Below are positions 20,641-30,744 of a DNA stretch of 64,000 bases, piece after piece. Position numbers and translations under genes: made by a program. The notes under the pieces were generated by a model that saw only the letters and a program-made list of their open reading frames with translations, was not told where the DNA came from and did not search any database. The stretch comes from Rhabdophis nuchalis (lineage: Eukaryota > Chordata > Lepidosauria > Squamata > Natricidae), in assembly GCA_039707465.1 (NCBI GenBank), contig CM077653.1, forward strand, positions 2,169,001 to 2,233,000, given 5' to 3'. Position 1 is the stretch's first letter, and the number at the start of each line of letters is the position of its first letter.

Positions 20641-20833
20641 GCAATTACAATACAAATACAATACAATACAATAGCAGAGTTGGAGGTCATCTAGTCCAAC
20701 TCCCTGCCTAGGCAGGAAGCCCTATGCTATTTCAGACAAATGGCTATCCAACGTCTTCTTAGAGACTTGCAGTGTTGGGGCATTCACAACTTCTGGAGGC
20801 AACTTCTGTTCCACTGATTAATTGTTCTAACTG
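20641..20833 (-). mobile_element. CR1 LINE 3' end with (ATACA)n tail
   Basis: A short aatacaatacaatacaat tail is followed by gagttggaggtcatctagtc, the reversed CR1 terminus, and on to ggcattcacaacttctggag. It appears inserted into the LTR fragment on its left. Confidence 0.8.
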
Positions 20834-20864
20834 TCATCATCATCATCACCACCACCACCACCAG
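20831..20864. repeat. (CAT)n(CAC)n microsatellite
   Basis: Short compound trinucleotide run directly after the CR1 fragment. Confidence 0.85.
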
Positions 20865-21103
20865 AATTCCCAAAACTGAACTAGGAGCCCAGGAAAGTCC
20901 ACTCTCTTGGGCTCACCTTCACAAGATCCAGGGCCTCCCTGGGGCAGGTGGTCCTCCATGGTTTGTTTTGGGGAAAGAAATACTGCCCATATTCCTGGCC
21001 CTTGGGGGGTGAAGATGTTTCAAACTAGGTTGAATTTTAAGCTGATCTGCCTTGAAGTCAACCTGGCATGAGGATTCCACAGCTTGTTTTACCAGGTTTT
21101 GGA
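20865..21103. other. Unassigned sequence
   Basis: Nothing recognised. Confidence 0.4.
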
Positions 21104-21621
21104 AGGACAGACTTTCAGGTGCGCTTCAAGGTGTTGACGACCATCTTCAAAGCGCTCCATGACTCGGGGCCTAGCTATATGCGAGACCGTCTCCTGCTCC
21201 ATACATCCCTTCGACCGATCCGCTCCCATAGAGAGGGCCTTCTCAGGGTGCCGTCGGCCGGGCAATGCCGGTTGGCAGCACCCAGGGGAATGGCCTTCTC
21301 TGTGGCGGGCCCTACCCTCTGGAACGACCTGCCCCCCAAACTACGCACCATCTCAGACCTCCGCCTTTTCCACCAGCGTCTTAAAACGCACTTATTTCAA
21401 CAAGCCGGCCTAGCATAACCTCCCGTTCCTGATTGTTATTAGCTATAAATTTTAATTAGGGGGATTTTACATTGTTTTAGCACAGGGTATAGGTTTAATG
21501 GGTTTTTAATTAATGGTATTTTGTATATTTGTATTGTTTTTTAAATTTTCCTGTGCGCCGCCCTGGGTCCTTTCTTAGGAGAAGGTTATAAATTCGAATA
21601 AAATAAATAAATAAAATAAGA
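21104..21621 (+). mobile_element. L2-clade LINE, ORF2 C-terminus and 3' UTR
   Basis: The frame from 21068 reads the family's C-terminus (MRDRLLLHTSLRPIRSHREG, then GPTLWNDLPPKLRTISDLRL) and stops at 21418. The 3' UTR ends with ctgtgcgccgccctgggtcc and an (AAATA)n tail. 5' truncated. Confidence 0.88.
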
Positions 21622-21854
21622 GGCCCCAAATGGGAGAGATTCCCTCCACCAGTTACCCCACAGCTGCCAAAAACCAAAGTTTAGCAGAGAATGATTCTTA
21701 ACATTGGAAAGCGGGGAAATGTGGGAACTCGGAAGGGCTGTTCAGGAGAACATACGGGAAACATCAGTGGCTTTTTTTAGACCTGAGTAATAAGGCAAAG
21801 AATTGGATCGTTTTGGCAATATGAAACAGCCTGGCTGCCTCGTTGCAGCAGGAA

Positions 21855-21856
<2 letters not shown>

Positions 21857-21902
<46 letters not shown>
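21857..21902. repeat. (GT)n microsatellite
   Basis: About 22 perfect GT units. Confidence 0.95.
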
Positions 21903-21904
<2 letters not shown>

Positions 21905-22008
21905 TTATTTCAGATTTGGAAGGATAAATATCTCATTAAGGGTGGGTACTTCAAAAATGTAGCGGAAAGCATGTGTTCATGCTCACAGCAAGGATAAATA
22001 TTGGAAGG

Positions 22009-22299
22009 GAAGAAGGAAGGAAGGAAGGAAGGAAGGAAGGAAGGAAGGAAGGAAGATGAAGGCTTGAGGGAGGGAGGAAAAAAAGTAGGAAGGTAGGTAG
22101 GTAGGTGAGGAAGGAAGGAAAGGTGGGGAGGGAGGGAGGAAGGGAGGGAGGGAGGGAGGAAGATGAAGGCTGAGGGAGGGAGAACAAAAAGTAGGAAGAT
22201 GGGTAGGTAGGTAAAGAAGGAAGGAAGGGTGATGAAGGATGAAAGGGAGGGAGGGAGGGAGGGAGGGAGGAAGGAAGGAAGGAAGGAAGGAAGGAAGGA

Positions 22300-22359
<60 letters not shown>

Positions 22360-22386
22360 AGATGAAAGAGGAAGGAAGGAGGGAGG
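22009..22386. repeat. GGAA/GAAA/GGTA compound microsatellite
   Basis: Roughly 380 bases of tetranucleotide purine repeats in blocks, with the segment gatgaaggctgagggaggga occurring twice about 100 bases apart. Confidence 0.95.
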
Positions 22387-22990
22387 CATTACTCTCTTAA
22401 AAGATGAAAGTGCTATAAAATGTTATACAGCCATGAACAGTGAAGACATCCCTGGGTCACAGCTGATGGGAGGGGAAAAACCCAGAATCCGGTGGCTTTG
22501 CTGGAAGAACCATCAGTAAATAGCTCATCCTCGCCCAGACACACATTCCCACCTCAGCAGGTCTCCGCCTGTAAATGTAACAGCCCCAAACCCAAGGTGG
22601 CCGAACCGCAGGAGCTAAGAGAAGATAAAAAGCCTCCAATCCACTTAATCTCTGAGTTTTTTAAGAGAGAGAGAAAGAGAGAGAGAGAGAGGAAAAAAAG
22701 CGCTAAGCTCCCTTTTGCAGCTTAGCGCAAGAGATCGATGAGCAGCAATGGAAGGCATATGATTTCTAAAGAGAGACAGGGCCAGTGGCATCAGGGGTTG
22801 TGGGTGTGAGTGTGTAGCTTCAGCAGAGGGAATTCAAACGATTAGGATGTAAAATCGCCGTTGGACACCAGCCCATTCGAAGCCACATGCATCAAAGGAA
22901 GCCAACGGGCTGCTCTCCCTCTGTCATTTTTTTGTCCCTGGGTTCCTTCAAAGGCAACACAACTCTCGCCCCCATCAACGGAGGGACAGC
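22387..22990. other. Unassigned sequence with a short GA run
   Basis: A GA run occurs at 22664-22692. Nothing else recognised. Confidence 0.4.
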
Positions 22991-23090
22991 ATCACAGATC
23001 AGAGGAGGTGATAGCACCACTCAGTGCTGCCCTAGTGAGGCCACGCTTGGAACACTACATCAAGTTCTAGTCACTGTGACACAAAGCAGA
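22991..23090 (+). mobile_element. CR1 LINE fragment
   Basis: The phrase ctagtgaggccacgcttgga with aacactacatcaagttctag matches the CR1 region just upstream of the C-terminal segment seen at 12700. Confidence 0.75.
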
Positions 23091-23540
23091 ATTATTGTTG
23101 TTGTTGTTGTTAGTTGCGAAGTCGTGTCTGACACATCGCGACACCATGGACAACGTTCCTCCAGGCCTTCCTGTCCTCTACCATCCTCCGGAGTCCATTG
23201 AAGCTCACTCCGCCTGCTTCAGTGACTCCATCCATCCACCTCCTTCTCTGCCGTCCCCTTCTTCTTCTTTTGCCCTCCATCATTCCCAGCATGAGGCTCT
23301 TCTCTAGGGAGTCCTTCCTTCTCATTAGGTGGCCAAAGTCTTTAAGTTTGATCTTCAGGATCTGGCTGTTTAGAGAGCAGCCAGGGTTGATCTCCTCTAG
23401 GACTGACCGGTTGGATGGCCTTGCAGTCCAAGAGGCTCAAAGGAGTCTTCTACAGCACCAGAGTTCAAAGGCCTCCATTCTTTGGCGCTCAGCCTTCCTT
23501 ATGGTCCAACCTTCACAGCCATTTTCTCATTTAAACAAGG
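23091..23540 (-). mobile_element. Bov-B (RTE) LINE, ORF2 C-terminal region
   Basis: Minus-strand translation of 23110-23325 gives LEKSLMLGMMEGKRRRRGRQ, then RRWMDGVTEAGGVSFNGLRR, MVEDRKAW and NVVHGVAMCQTRL. This is the characteristic C-terminus of Bov-B elements, which are known in ruminants and squamates and spread horizontally. A (GTT)n run marks the 3' side. Truncated and frameshifted upstream. Confidence 0.88.
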
Positions 23541-23830
23541 TAAATCCTGTCTTTTAAGTGGATTGGCTTATTCCTAAAATGACTGCGGCTGACTTAGTTC
23601 ATTAGTTAGTTAATTTATAGGAGCATTGATTAACATGCCTGATGTAAAAACAACAAAGGTAATCACAGGTGGGAGGCGGGTAGATGGTCCTATCACACAC
23701 GCAATGGCCAAACGGATTAATAGTGTATAAAGGCAGGTATCTCTTTAATGGTTTTTACACTCTTACGATGTTAGCAGTGGCTAACGAAAGCTAAGTGAGC
23801 AATATATTTTAAAGTTCCAGAGTTCACAAT
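23541..23830. other. TAAT-rich unique block
   Basis: Includes agttagttaatttatagg and cggattaatagtgtataaag, with no repeat family recognised. A possible conserved noncoding element on composition alone. Confidence 0.25.
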
Positions 23831-23837
23831 GTCTGTT

Positions 23838-23905
<68 letters not shown>

Positions 23906-23908
23906 TCC
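23831..23908. repeat. (TTTC)n microsatellite
   Basis: About 19 TTTC units, followed by short TTTA and ATCT runs to about 23995. Confidence 0.95.
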
Positions 23909-23991
23909 TTATTTATTTATTTATATTCATCTTTATCTCTATCTTCTATCTATCTATCTACTTTCCTGCCTACCTATCATCTATCTATATC

Positions 23992-24310
23992 TATTTACCC
24001 GGCTTCCCCAAAATTAAGCGCTTCCCAAAAGTATTGCAATACAGCAGCAGCCAGGAGGTGACCACACTCGCTGCCTCCTGCATCTAAAAAATAATAAGAC
24101 ATCTCCAAAAATAAGGCCAAGCGCTTATTTGGTTTTAGCACAGGTTCTATTGAATTAGTTTTTTAAATTTTATATGATGTTTTGTATGTATTTTAATTTT
24201 CCTGTGCGCCGCCCTGGGTCCGTTTGGAGAAGGGCAGGGTATAAATTGAATAAATATAAATATAATATAAATATATTTCAGGGGGGTCAAAAGAAAATAA
24301 GACCCTGCAT
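23992..24310. mobile_element. DNA-transposon-like repeat (cccaaaataag type) interrupted by L2
   Basis: Left part cggcttccccaaaattaagc and ctccaaaaataaggccaagc, right part ggtcaaaagaaaataagacc, look like two ends of one short repeat. An L2 3' end sits between them. Family placement is tentative. Confidence 0.4.
24137..24277 (+). mobile_element. L2-clade LINE 3' UTR fragment
   Basis: Contains ttagcacaggttctattgaa, then ctgtgcgccgccctgggtcc and an AT-rich tail. Inserted within another repeat. Confidence 0.8.
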
Positions 24311-25272
24311 GGTAGAAGGTAGTGCATACAAGGAAACCATATAAATACCTGGAGTTTTCTCACAATGTTTTCCAAGCACTTTTACTTTCTCAACTAAGCA
24401 AAGTCCCCAAGAGAGAGAGCTTTGAAGGGGAGATTGAACTAGGATCTCAATGTTTTGTGGCTACATGCTGGTATTGTCATCTGCAAGGATTTATTTTTGA
24501 AGGGGGGTGGGGCAGGGATTCTTCAGAAGAACCACGAGGGCTAGCACGCTTCACTATTGGAAACAGATGCCAGCACCCCCCCCCCCAAATTATCTGGGAG
24601 ACACGTGTGAGGAGGGTGAGCTCTTTGGGAACAGTTCCTACATTCCAAGAATGGCTTTGGTGGGGCTAGCTAGCTCCCTCCTTATTTGTAAGACTTCTCC
24701 TCACAAATGTTCTCCAGATGTTCCTCAAGGCCAAGAGGACATAGCATGTAATTTCAGAAGTGGGCGGGGAGTGTCTCATTTGTCCTCTACCCCAGCACGG
24801 AGGAGACTGTGGGCATCCCTTCTCCTTTGTGGAGCCCACCACGAACCAGCCCGTGAGTTCACTCTGCTTGAATCCTTTTCTTGGCAGATCTGAAAACTCG
24901 GTCTAGGAAATGGCAGGATGAGTCACCCACACGCCTCCCGAGGTTAAATATAAACCCTAATTGGTCCCAGGTTGGATTTTATAGCCATTTCAGCAATCTG
25001 GATGGAGGGATCCTGCCTGAAATAACTCCGGTGGTTGTTTTGCATTTTCCTTCCTGGCTCTGGTTGGCATTGGCTGAAGCCTTTTTGTGACCCACAGAGC
25101 TAAATTCAAAACCTTCTTTTGCAAGCGATGCCTTCGCACCAAATTAAACCGTAATTAGACTTCGTGCGCCTTTGCTGATTGCATCTCTCGCTTGGCCTCC
25201 CGCCCTCAACCCGTTGATTGTTCTCGTACCTGATGAAAAGTTATACATATACATACATATATATATATGTAA
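24311..25272. other. Unassigned sequence
   Basis: No element recognised apart from a short poly-C at about 24579-24587. The frame at 24507-24893 has no domain that I recognise. Confidence 0.4.
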
Positions 25273-25275
25273 TCA

Positions 25276-25440
25276 GGGAAACTGGTTAGCTCAAGGCATA
25301 GAGAAGCCTGCTTCGAATGCTGGAGAGCACCAGTTCAAATCCCTGTAGGGAAGTATGGCCAGCTGACGAGGGCTAAGGAGCCCGAAATGGATCCATCCTG
25401 GTCTCTTAATTAATTATTACTAATCATCCCTTAAAGAAAT
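25276..25440 (+). mobile_element. tRNA-derived SINE containing a complete hammerhead ribozyme
   Basis: The tRNA-like head has an A box TAGCTCAAGG (25287-25296) and a B box AGTTCAAATCC (25332-25342), with spacing normal for Pol III type 2 promoters. The body that follows folds as a hammerhead (25357-25403). The tail is AT-rich (ttaattaattattactaatc). The body is shared with the minus-strand element at 26524-26702, which defines a family. The exact ends are not fixed because no target duplication could be read. Confidence 0.8.
25357..25403 (+). ncRNA. Hammerhead ribozyme, type I, all core bases intact
   Basis: Stem I is GGCCAG (25357-25362) with CTGGTC (25398-25403), six pairs including one G-U. 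The core box is CTGACGA (25363-25369), fitting CUGANGA. Stem II is GGGCT/AGCCC with loop AAGG. Next is GAAA (25384-25387). Stem III lies within ATGGATCCAT (25387-25396), three or four pairs. The cleavage triplet is ATC, with cleavage expected after C25397. Every conserved hammerhead core base is present, so self-cleavage of the SINE transcript is plausible; activity is inferred. Confidence 0.85.
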
Positions 25441-25583
25441 TTAACACATATCTAAAAAAACAGCAGCCATTTAATAGGTCTCTGTCTGGATGGTCTCTAG
25501 GTTGAGTCGAAGGACAGAGAAGGATGACAAGTTTGTCTCCTCCCTTAAATAGGCCTAACAGGAAGCTGTAACAATATATCCAC

Positions 25584-25585
<2 letters not shown>
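25441..25585. other. Unassigned sequence
   Basis: Short spacer without recognised features. Confidence 0.4.

Positions 25586-25647
<62 letters not shown>
25586..25647. repeat. (AT)n microsatellite
   Basis: About 30 perfect AT units. Confidence 0.97.
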
Positions 25648-25652
<5 letters not shown>

Positions 25653-26204
25653 CACTCTGCTCCCTTTCCACCCTCATCCATCCCACTCACTCACCCACCC
25701 ACCCACTTCTTGGAAGGTGAGCATTATCTTCGAAATGCAATCCTTTACATTGTTCTGATTGACAGATGCTTTGGAAGAATCTACGTGCAGACGTGTCTCC
25801 AACAGAAAAGAGTGTTTTTGAAGGCTGCAAATTCACAGCACAAGAGTTGTTTTCATTTTTTTTTAAGACTAGGGCCTGTTTCCTTCTCTGAGAAGAGAAC
25901 GTGGTGTTTTTTTTTTAAAAAAGCAAAAATGGTGGGGTTACCGCCGAAAGCAAAATATTAGGATGTTCAACCTAGTTACTACCAATGACCCACTGAGGAA
26001 AGTATTAGTTAGGTCGCATCTGGGTATAGATTTACACAATTTCACATTTTTTAAATCAGTTCAGGAACCAAAGCTAAATTACCCTTGAAAAGTGTGCTAA
26101 ATTTTCCATGTAGCTCACCAAAGGAATGGCATACATTGTTTGACCAAAATTGCATCTATGAATAAAACTATATATCTATATATATATATCAACGGCTGTA
26201 TGTG
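25648..26204. other. Unassigned sequence
   Basis: AT-rich. No element recognised before the dispersed repeat that starts near 26205. Confidence 0.4.
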
Positions 26205-26519
26205 TGTATGTTCCAGCGTAACTCTGTGGAACACCAAGAGCAATTTCAACCAAACTTGGTACACAGATGACTTACTCTCTGGAAACAAATATTGTGGGAG
26301 TAAGACACCTCAGGGTGTGTGTTCTGTTAAGATACAGCCTATTGTGCCTTAAAATGGCTTCTACTGTGCAGCGCAGTAGATTTGCCATGGTGATGGCTTC
26401 ACAGTACACCACAAGGGGGCTCCCTCTGGTAAGGGCGGAAAATCCAACATTAGAAATTATGTTTGGTCTGGAGATTTCCCCCCTATAAATAAATATCAGG
26501 GGAATGCCGTGTTATCAGC
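26205..26519 (+). mobile_element. Unclassified dispersed repeat (possibly Helitron-like), copy 2
   Basis: Same family as 13923-14258: gttccagcgtaactctgtgg, caatttcaaccaaacttggt, gatacagcctattgtgcctt, caagggggctccctctggta. It ends gaatgccgtgttatcagctaa, whose CTAA terminus would fit a Helitron 3' end, but a clear terminal hairpin is not obvious. Confidence 0.55.
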
Positions 26520-26523
26520 TAAT

Positions 26524-26702
26524 TTATGTGTGTGTGTGTGTTACGTTTTTGAGCTGATCAATAAATAAGTCAGGGAGACTAGGATAGATCTATTTCGAGC
26601 TTTTTAGCTCTTATCAGCTAGTCATACCCTTACTGGGATTTGAACCAGGGCTGTATTACATGTTAGGCAAAGCCTTAGCCACTTAAGCCACCAGGTTCTC
26701 TT
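26524..26702 (-). mobile_element. tRNA-derived SINE with mutated hammerhead, minus strand
   Basis: Read on the minus strand it has an A box (TGGCTTAAGTGG), a B box (GGTTCAAATCC), then the hammerhead-bearing body and a tail holding (AC)n. It shares the body with 25276-25440 but differs at many positions, so the two are not recent duplicates. Confidence 0.8.
26577..26623 (-). ncRNA. Hammerhead ribozyme fold with core base G8 changed to A
   Basis: On the minus strand: stem I GACTAG/CTAGTC (six Watson-Crick pairs), core CTGATAA, stem II GAGCT/AGCTC with loop AAAA, GAAA, stem III within ATAGATCTAT, cleavage triplet ATC. The box should read CUGANGA, and here the G is A. Since G8 takes part in catalysis in known hammerheads, this copy is predicted inactive or much weakened. 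All helices are kept through paired changes relative to the other copy. Confidence 0.8.
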
Positions 26703-27690
26703 CCTGATCAGCTGAGACAGGAGGATAAGTGTTGTGGCACAAGTGTGTATGTATGTATGTATGTAATACATTGTATTATGGAAGTGGCATTCCTTGCAGC
26801 ATTTTGGGGGTTAAGGGGAGGAATTCTCCTACTACCTAACAGATTTGCAAAACCTTTGTAGCATCAGAACTCGGTGGTAGACCTCAGCCATTATGTCAAG
26901 GGCTAAGCTAGTCACAGATAGACTGAGAACATTTATTACGACGCAATTGCTAAAATAAGATGCTGTTCATTTGTCGGTATCTCCCTTACATACTGTTTGG
27001 TAACAAAACAAATACAATCTTATTAAGCTTGTCTGCTTGGATAAAACTTCCAAAGGGCCTGGACAGCTTCTGGCTTGCACAGCGGTCTGTAATCCAACAC
27101 CTAAAAATATCCCAGCAGCTAATGTCTATAGCAGCTATTCATTCTTTTGGAAACTTCTGGGATGGGGTGGGCAGTTGTGACCTGTGGAATTTCCAGAATT
27201 CCTGAACCAGCCTTGGAATTCTGGGATTTGAAGTCTACACGTCATACAGGGGCCATAGTTGTCCTCCCCGGCTCTAGGAGATGACACTGCACTCCTGAAA
27301 GCCAATACATCTCAACCCCAAAGCCATCCTAAACCGATGTCACACCATTTGCCTGTCCCAGCTGATGAGTTGCTCCAAGCGCACGATTCACGGCCCCGAG
27401 AAACTCACAATTCTAATCCGTAAAATGAAATATTAGACTGAGCCGTGCGGGTGCAATACCCAGCGGCAGGATCTGGTCCGCACCCAGATTCTGCCCCAGG
27501 GGAATAAAGCATGCAAATTTGACATGCGTGTAGAAACAGGGCTTATTTGCATAACGGATCGGGCGTTGGCACAAAACTGGAATGGTTTTGGCAGAAAATG
27601 CTGTGTGGTTTGAACAGAGAATAGAAGAGCTGGCGCTGAATGAAGGGAAGGAGGCGGTCTTCCTTGACGTCCAAAATATTGGAGCAGGGG
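26703..27690. other. Unassigned sequence with a degenerate hAT-like palindrome
   Basis: Near 27180-27250, gacctgtggaatttccagaa and ttggaattctgggatttgaa recall the hAT-type palindromes but are strongly diverged. A short (GTAT)n lies at about 26746. An octamer-like atttgcat occurs near 27544. No gene recognised. Confidence 0.35.
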
Positions 27691-28025
27691 TCTTATTTTA
27701 TTTTGTTCCAATATTTGAGGGGCGGCCCCAAAGAAGAGGGAGTCAAGCTATTCTCCAAGGACCCGGAAGGCAGGACAAGAAGCAATGGGTGGAAACTAAC
27801 CAAGGAGAGAAGCAGTCTACAACTAAGGAAAAAATTCCTGACAGTGAGGACAACTGCCAATCAGTTGAACAACTTGGCTCCAGAAGTTGTGGGTGCTCCA
27901 TCACTGGAGGTTTCCAAGAAGAGACTGGACAGCCATTTGTCCAGAGTGGTGTAGGGTCTCCTGATTGAGCAAGGGGTTGGACTAGAAGACCTCCAAGGTC
28001 CCTTCCCACTCTGCTATTCTGCTAT
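27691..28025 (+). mobile_element. CR1 LINE, ORF2 C-terminus and 3' end
   Basis: Contains gagggagtcaagctattctc, agaagcaatgggtggaaact, acaacttggctccagaagtt, ggttggactagaagacctcc. Its frame is fairly well preserved across about 90 codons (27640-27954). Confidence 0.88.
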
Positions 28026-28133
28026 TCCTTAATGGAATGCAAAAACTCTCAGCATCTAAATGGAGGTAACTGGAATGAAATGTCATGCCTATATACACCC
28101 TTGTGCTTTTTAAAAATATTCTGAAATATTAGA

Positions 28134-28139
28134 GAAAAG

Positions 28140-28234
<95 letters not shown>

Positions 28235-28348
28235 GGGAGGGAGGGAGAGAGGGAGGAAAGAAGGAAGGAAGGAAGGAAGGAAGGAAGGAAGGAAGGAAGG
28301 AAGGAAGGAAGGAAGGAAGGAAGGAAGGAAGGAAGGAAGGAAGGAAGG
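28134..28348. repeat. (GAAA)n then (GGAA)n microsatellite
   Basis: About 95 bases of GAAA, a short gggagg transition, then about 90 bases of GGAA. Confidence 0.97.
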
Positions 28349-28619
28349 GCAAATGGAATTTATTTCTTTCCCTCTTTGGGAGCTTATTTCCTTCTTCCTG
28401 CAATAATTTTGATTCAATCACAAACAAATCATCTGTCTAAGCCTCTGAGTCTTTTTTTCCTTCCTGGCTGGATGGCTGAAAAATATTGACCTAGCCTGAA
28501 TCATCCATAATACGTTGAAAAAAACTCTCCACAGTCATTACTTTGAACGACAGAGGAAAACATCCTGTGAATGTTTTCTGTGGGGGAAAGCACAGCCTTA
28601 AGTCAGGAAGCATCCAAAC
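28349..28619. other. Unassigned sequence
   Basis: Nothing recognised. Confidence 0.4.
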
Positions 28620-28722
28620 CTTCGGATTCTTGATGAATGGATCTTGTCTTTTTATGGACACTGAGAGCATCTGCACCAGAGACAAATTCCTTGTGTGTCC
28701 AATCACACTTGGCCAATAAAGA
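28620..28722 (+). mobile_element. CR1-group (snake L3-like) LINE 3' terminus
   Basis: Same terminal 100 bases as at 9490-9603: ttgatgaatggatcttgtct, ctgagagcatctgcaccaga, gacaaattccttgtgtgtcc, cacttggccaataaagaatt. Confidence 0.8.
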
Positions 28723-28920
28723 ATTCTATTCTATTCTATTCCATTCCATTCCATTCTATTTTTTATTCTATTCTATTTTATGTACTATTCTTTATTCTGT
28801 TCTATTCTATATTCTATTATATTCTCCTTCCTACTTCCCTCCTCCTCTTCTCTTCTATCTTATTCTATTCCATTCTGTTCTATTTTATATTCTATTCTAT
28901 TCTATATTCTATTCTGCTAG
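28723..28920 (+). repeat. (ATTCT)n-derived microsatellite
   Basis: Begins exactly at the LINE terminus, with degenerate units and a short pyrimidine interruption (28824-28855). Confidence 0.92.
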
Positions 28921-29055
28921 GAGATGAACAGAGTTTCAAGGGACCTTGCAGGTCATCTAGTCCAACCTCCTGCCCAAGCAGGAGACCCTACATCTGCCTC
29001 TACCTAGGATTGACCTCCTTATTGGGAGGCGAGAGCTTCACCTCTCGGCCACAGC
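28921..29055 (-). mobile_element. CR1 3' end fragment
   Basis: Reads gaacagagtttcaagggacc, ttgcaggtcatctagtccaa, ctcctgcccaagcaggagac, the inverted CR1 terminus. The right part (attgggaggcgagagcttca, cctctcggccaca) looks like another repeat fused to it. Confidence 0.7.
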
Positions 29056-29205
29056 ATTCTATTCTATTCTATTCTATTCTATTTTCTATTCTATTCTATT
29101 TTCTATTCTATTCTATTCTCTATTATATTCTATTCTCTATTATATTCTATTTTCTATTCTATTCTATTCTATTTTGTATTCCATTCTATTCTATTCTATA
29201 CTGAA
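29056..29205. repeat. (ATTCT)n microsatellite
   Basis: About 150 bases of ATTCT with variant units attttct and attatattct. Confidence 0.93.
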
Positions 29206-30440
29206 ACCATCGAACTACATATGTTGTCAGAGATGGGAAGCCTTTTCAGCTATTACTGGACCTCAAATCTCAGCACAAATCAGTTTGATGCCCCAGAGCA
29301 AGTGGGCCCAATTTAATGGCTTCCCTACCTCCAATTGACTTGGTCCATCTCAGGTTCTCCGGGTGTTCTGAGCATTGTATGCACCAAGTCCAGTCAACCC
29401 ATTTTGCAGCCTGATGGCTATGAAATCCCATCTTCCCACCACCCAGATGAAGAGTATGGAAATCGGCTAGATATTTTCCCCTCTTTGATGACACTCGGAA
29501 TCTCCAGCTGAGGTAGTTACTTCTGTTTTCTAAGTGATAAGCCCGGATTTGCAACTCAGGAAGCTTTAAACCTCTGGAAAGATTTGGAGTAATCTACGGA
29601 AAGAGACAAAAATAAAGTTGACAAAATCAGAAACGAGGAGGGGATAAGCCACCTGGAAGAAGCCAAGGGAAATCATCAAAACCATTTTAAAAAAGCGAAA
29701 GTTAGAATATTTCCAACATGGGATGTGACACCCGGAAAAATACATCACCCTTCACTTCACCCTCCAGGGAAAAATTGAAAGCAAACGAGATCCAGGCAGA
29801 AGAAGAACCTCGTGGCTTTAGAATCTAAGGGACAAAACTCTGCAGTCCTTTTTCACACGGCTGTTGATCAAGACCTCTGATGATGGACAGGGCACAGAAA
29901 TGTTGCAAAGATAATATTTATGTTTTTTTAAAAATGGGGAAAAACTGTTTGATAAAAATATTTTTTTTAAACAGGAGTAGGAGGAGGAGGGAAGAGAAAG
30001 GCTGGACCATTGTACAAAACCTCATAAGATTACTAACCCCTCTGATAGTTGCAAAGGACTCGTAGTTGAACAGGAGTGAAGAGAAGTAGCAAAGTTCAGA
30101 TTCTTGAATAGCCCCAGAAGAGAAGCTGGAATGCCTAACTTTTAAGTCAAGTCCCCGTGTTCCCCATGTTCAGCTGGGCTTTGTTCAGGAGGTCCATTGT
30201 CCCTACAAATGTGTCGGCCTCTTCAAAACAGCATCCAGAAGCTGAACAGCTAATTGGTAACTTGTGGCTCCCTTCATCACACTTCCCGAGTAGTTCAAAG
30301 GTCAGCCCAGACTTAACTGAACCCTATTTAATGGCTTCCAATAGAAAAGGAGTCCTGGATTTAGGATATTTAATTAAAAAGCAGGAGGGGTGGGGGGGAA
30401 AGGATGCTAGCAAATTAATTAACATATAACTTTCAACAAA
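29206..30440. other. Unassigned sequence
   Basis: Mostly unique-looking. CTGATGA at 29877 was examined as a hammerhead box and rejected. Confidence 0.4.
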
Positions 30441-30575
30441 ATCTCCCTGCAAACCTTCTTCAAGATGGGTAGAAGGCAGCATTAATTGTAGCAATTAATT
30501 AGGCATTAAACCGATAATGGGTACAGCTGTTAACAATTAAGACCTAATTATAGCAGGGGGGTTTAACCCATGGAG
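30441..30575. other. TAAT-rich unique block; possible conserved noncoding element
   Basis: Dense ATTAA/TTAATT motifs (tagcaattaattaggcatta, caattaagacctaattatag). Assignment is from composition alone. Confidence 0.3.
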
Positions 30576-30744
30576 GGAACACTCTCCTCTGGTGGAAGGG
30601 AGGTGATGCCCCATGTTGGTGGTGGGGGGTTGTTTCTGCCTTCCAAGGATACTTAGTGGTGGGTTTTTCTCATCTTCAGTTTCCCAAAGCCACATCTTCC
30701 TGGAGCAAGCAAGCTACGATGTGAAGGTCTCAAAACCATTTTTA

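Noticed and set aside
25276..25350. Possible tRNA gene
   Set aside because: A and B boxes are present but the acceptor stem does not close and the sequence continues into a SINE body.
29877..29930. CTGATGA followed by GAAA, a hammerhead-like spacing
   Set aside because: Stem II has at most two pairs, no stem I pairing and no NUH triplet in the right place.
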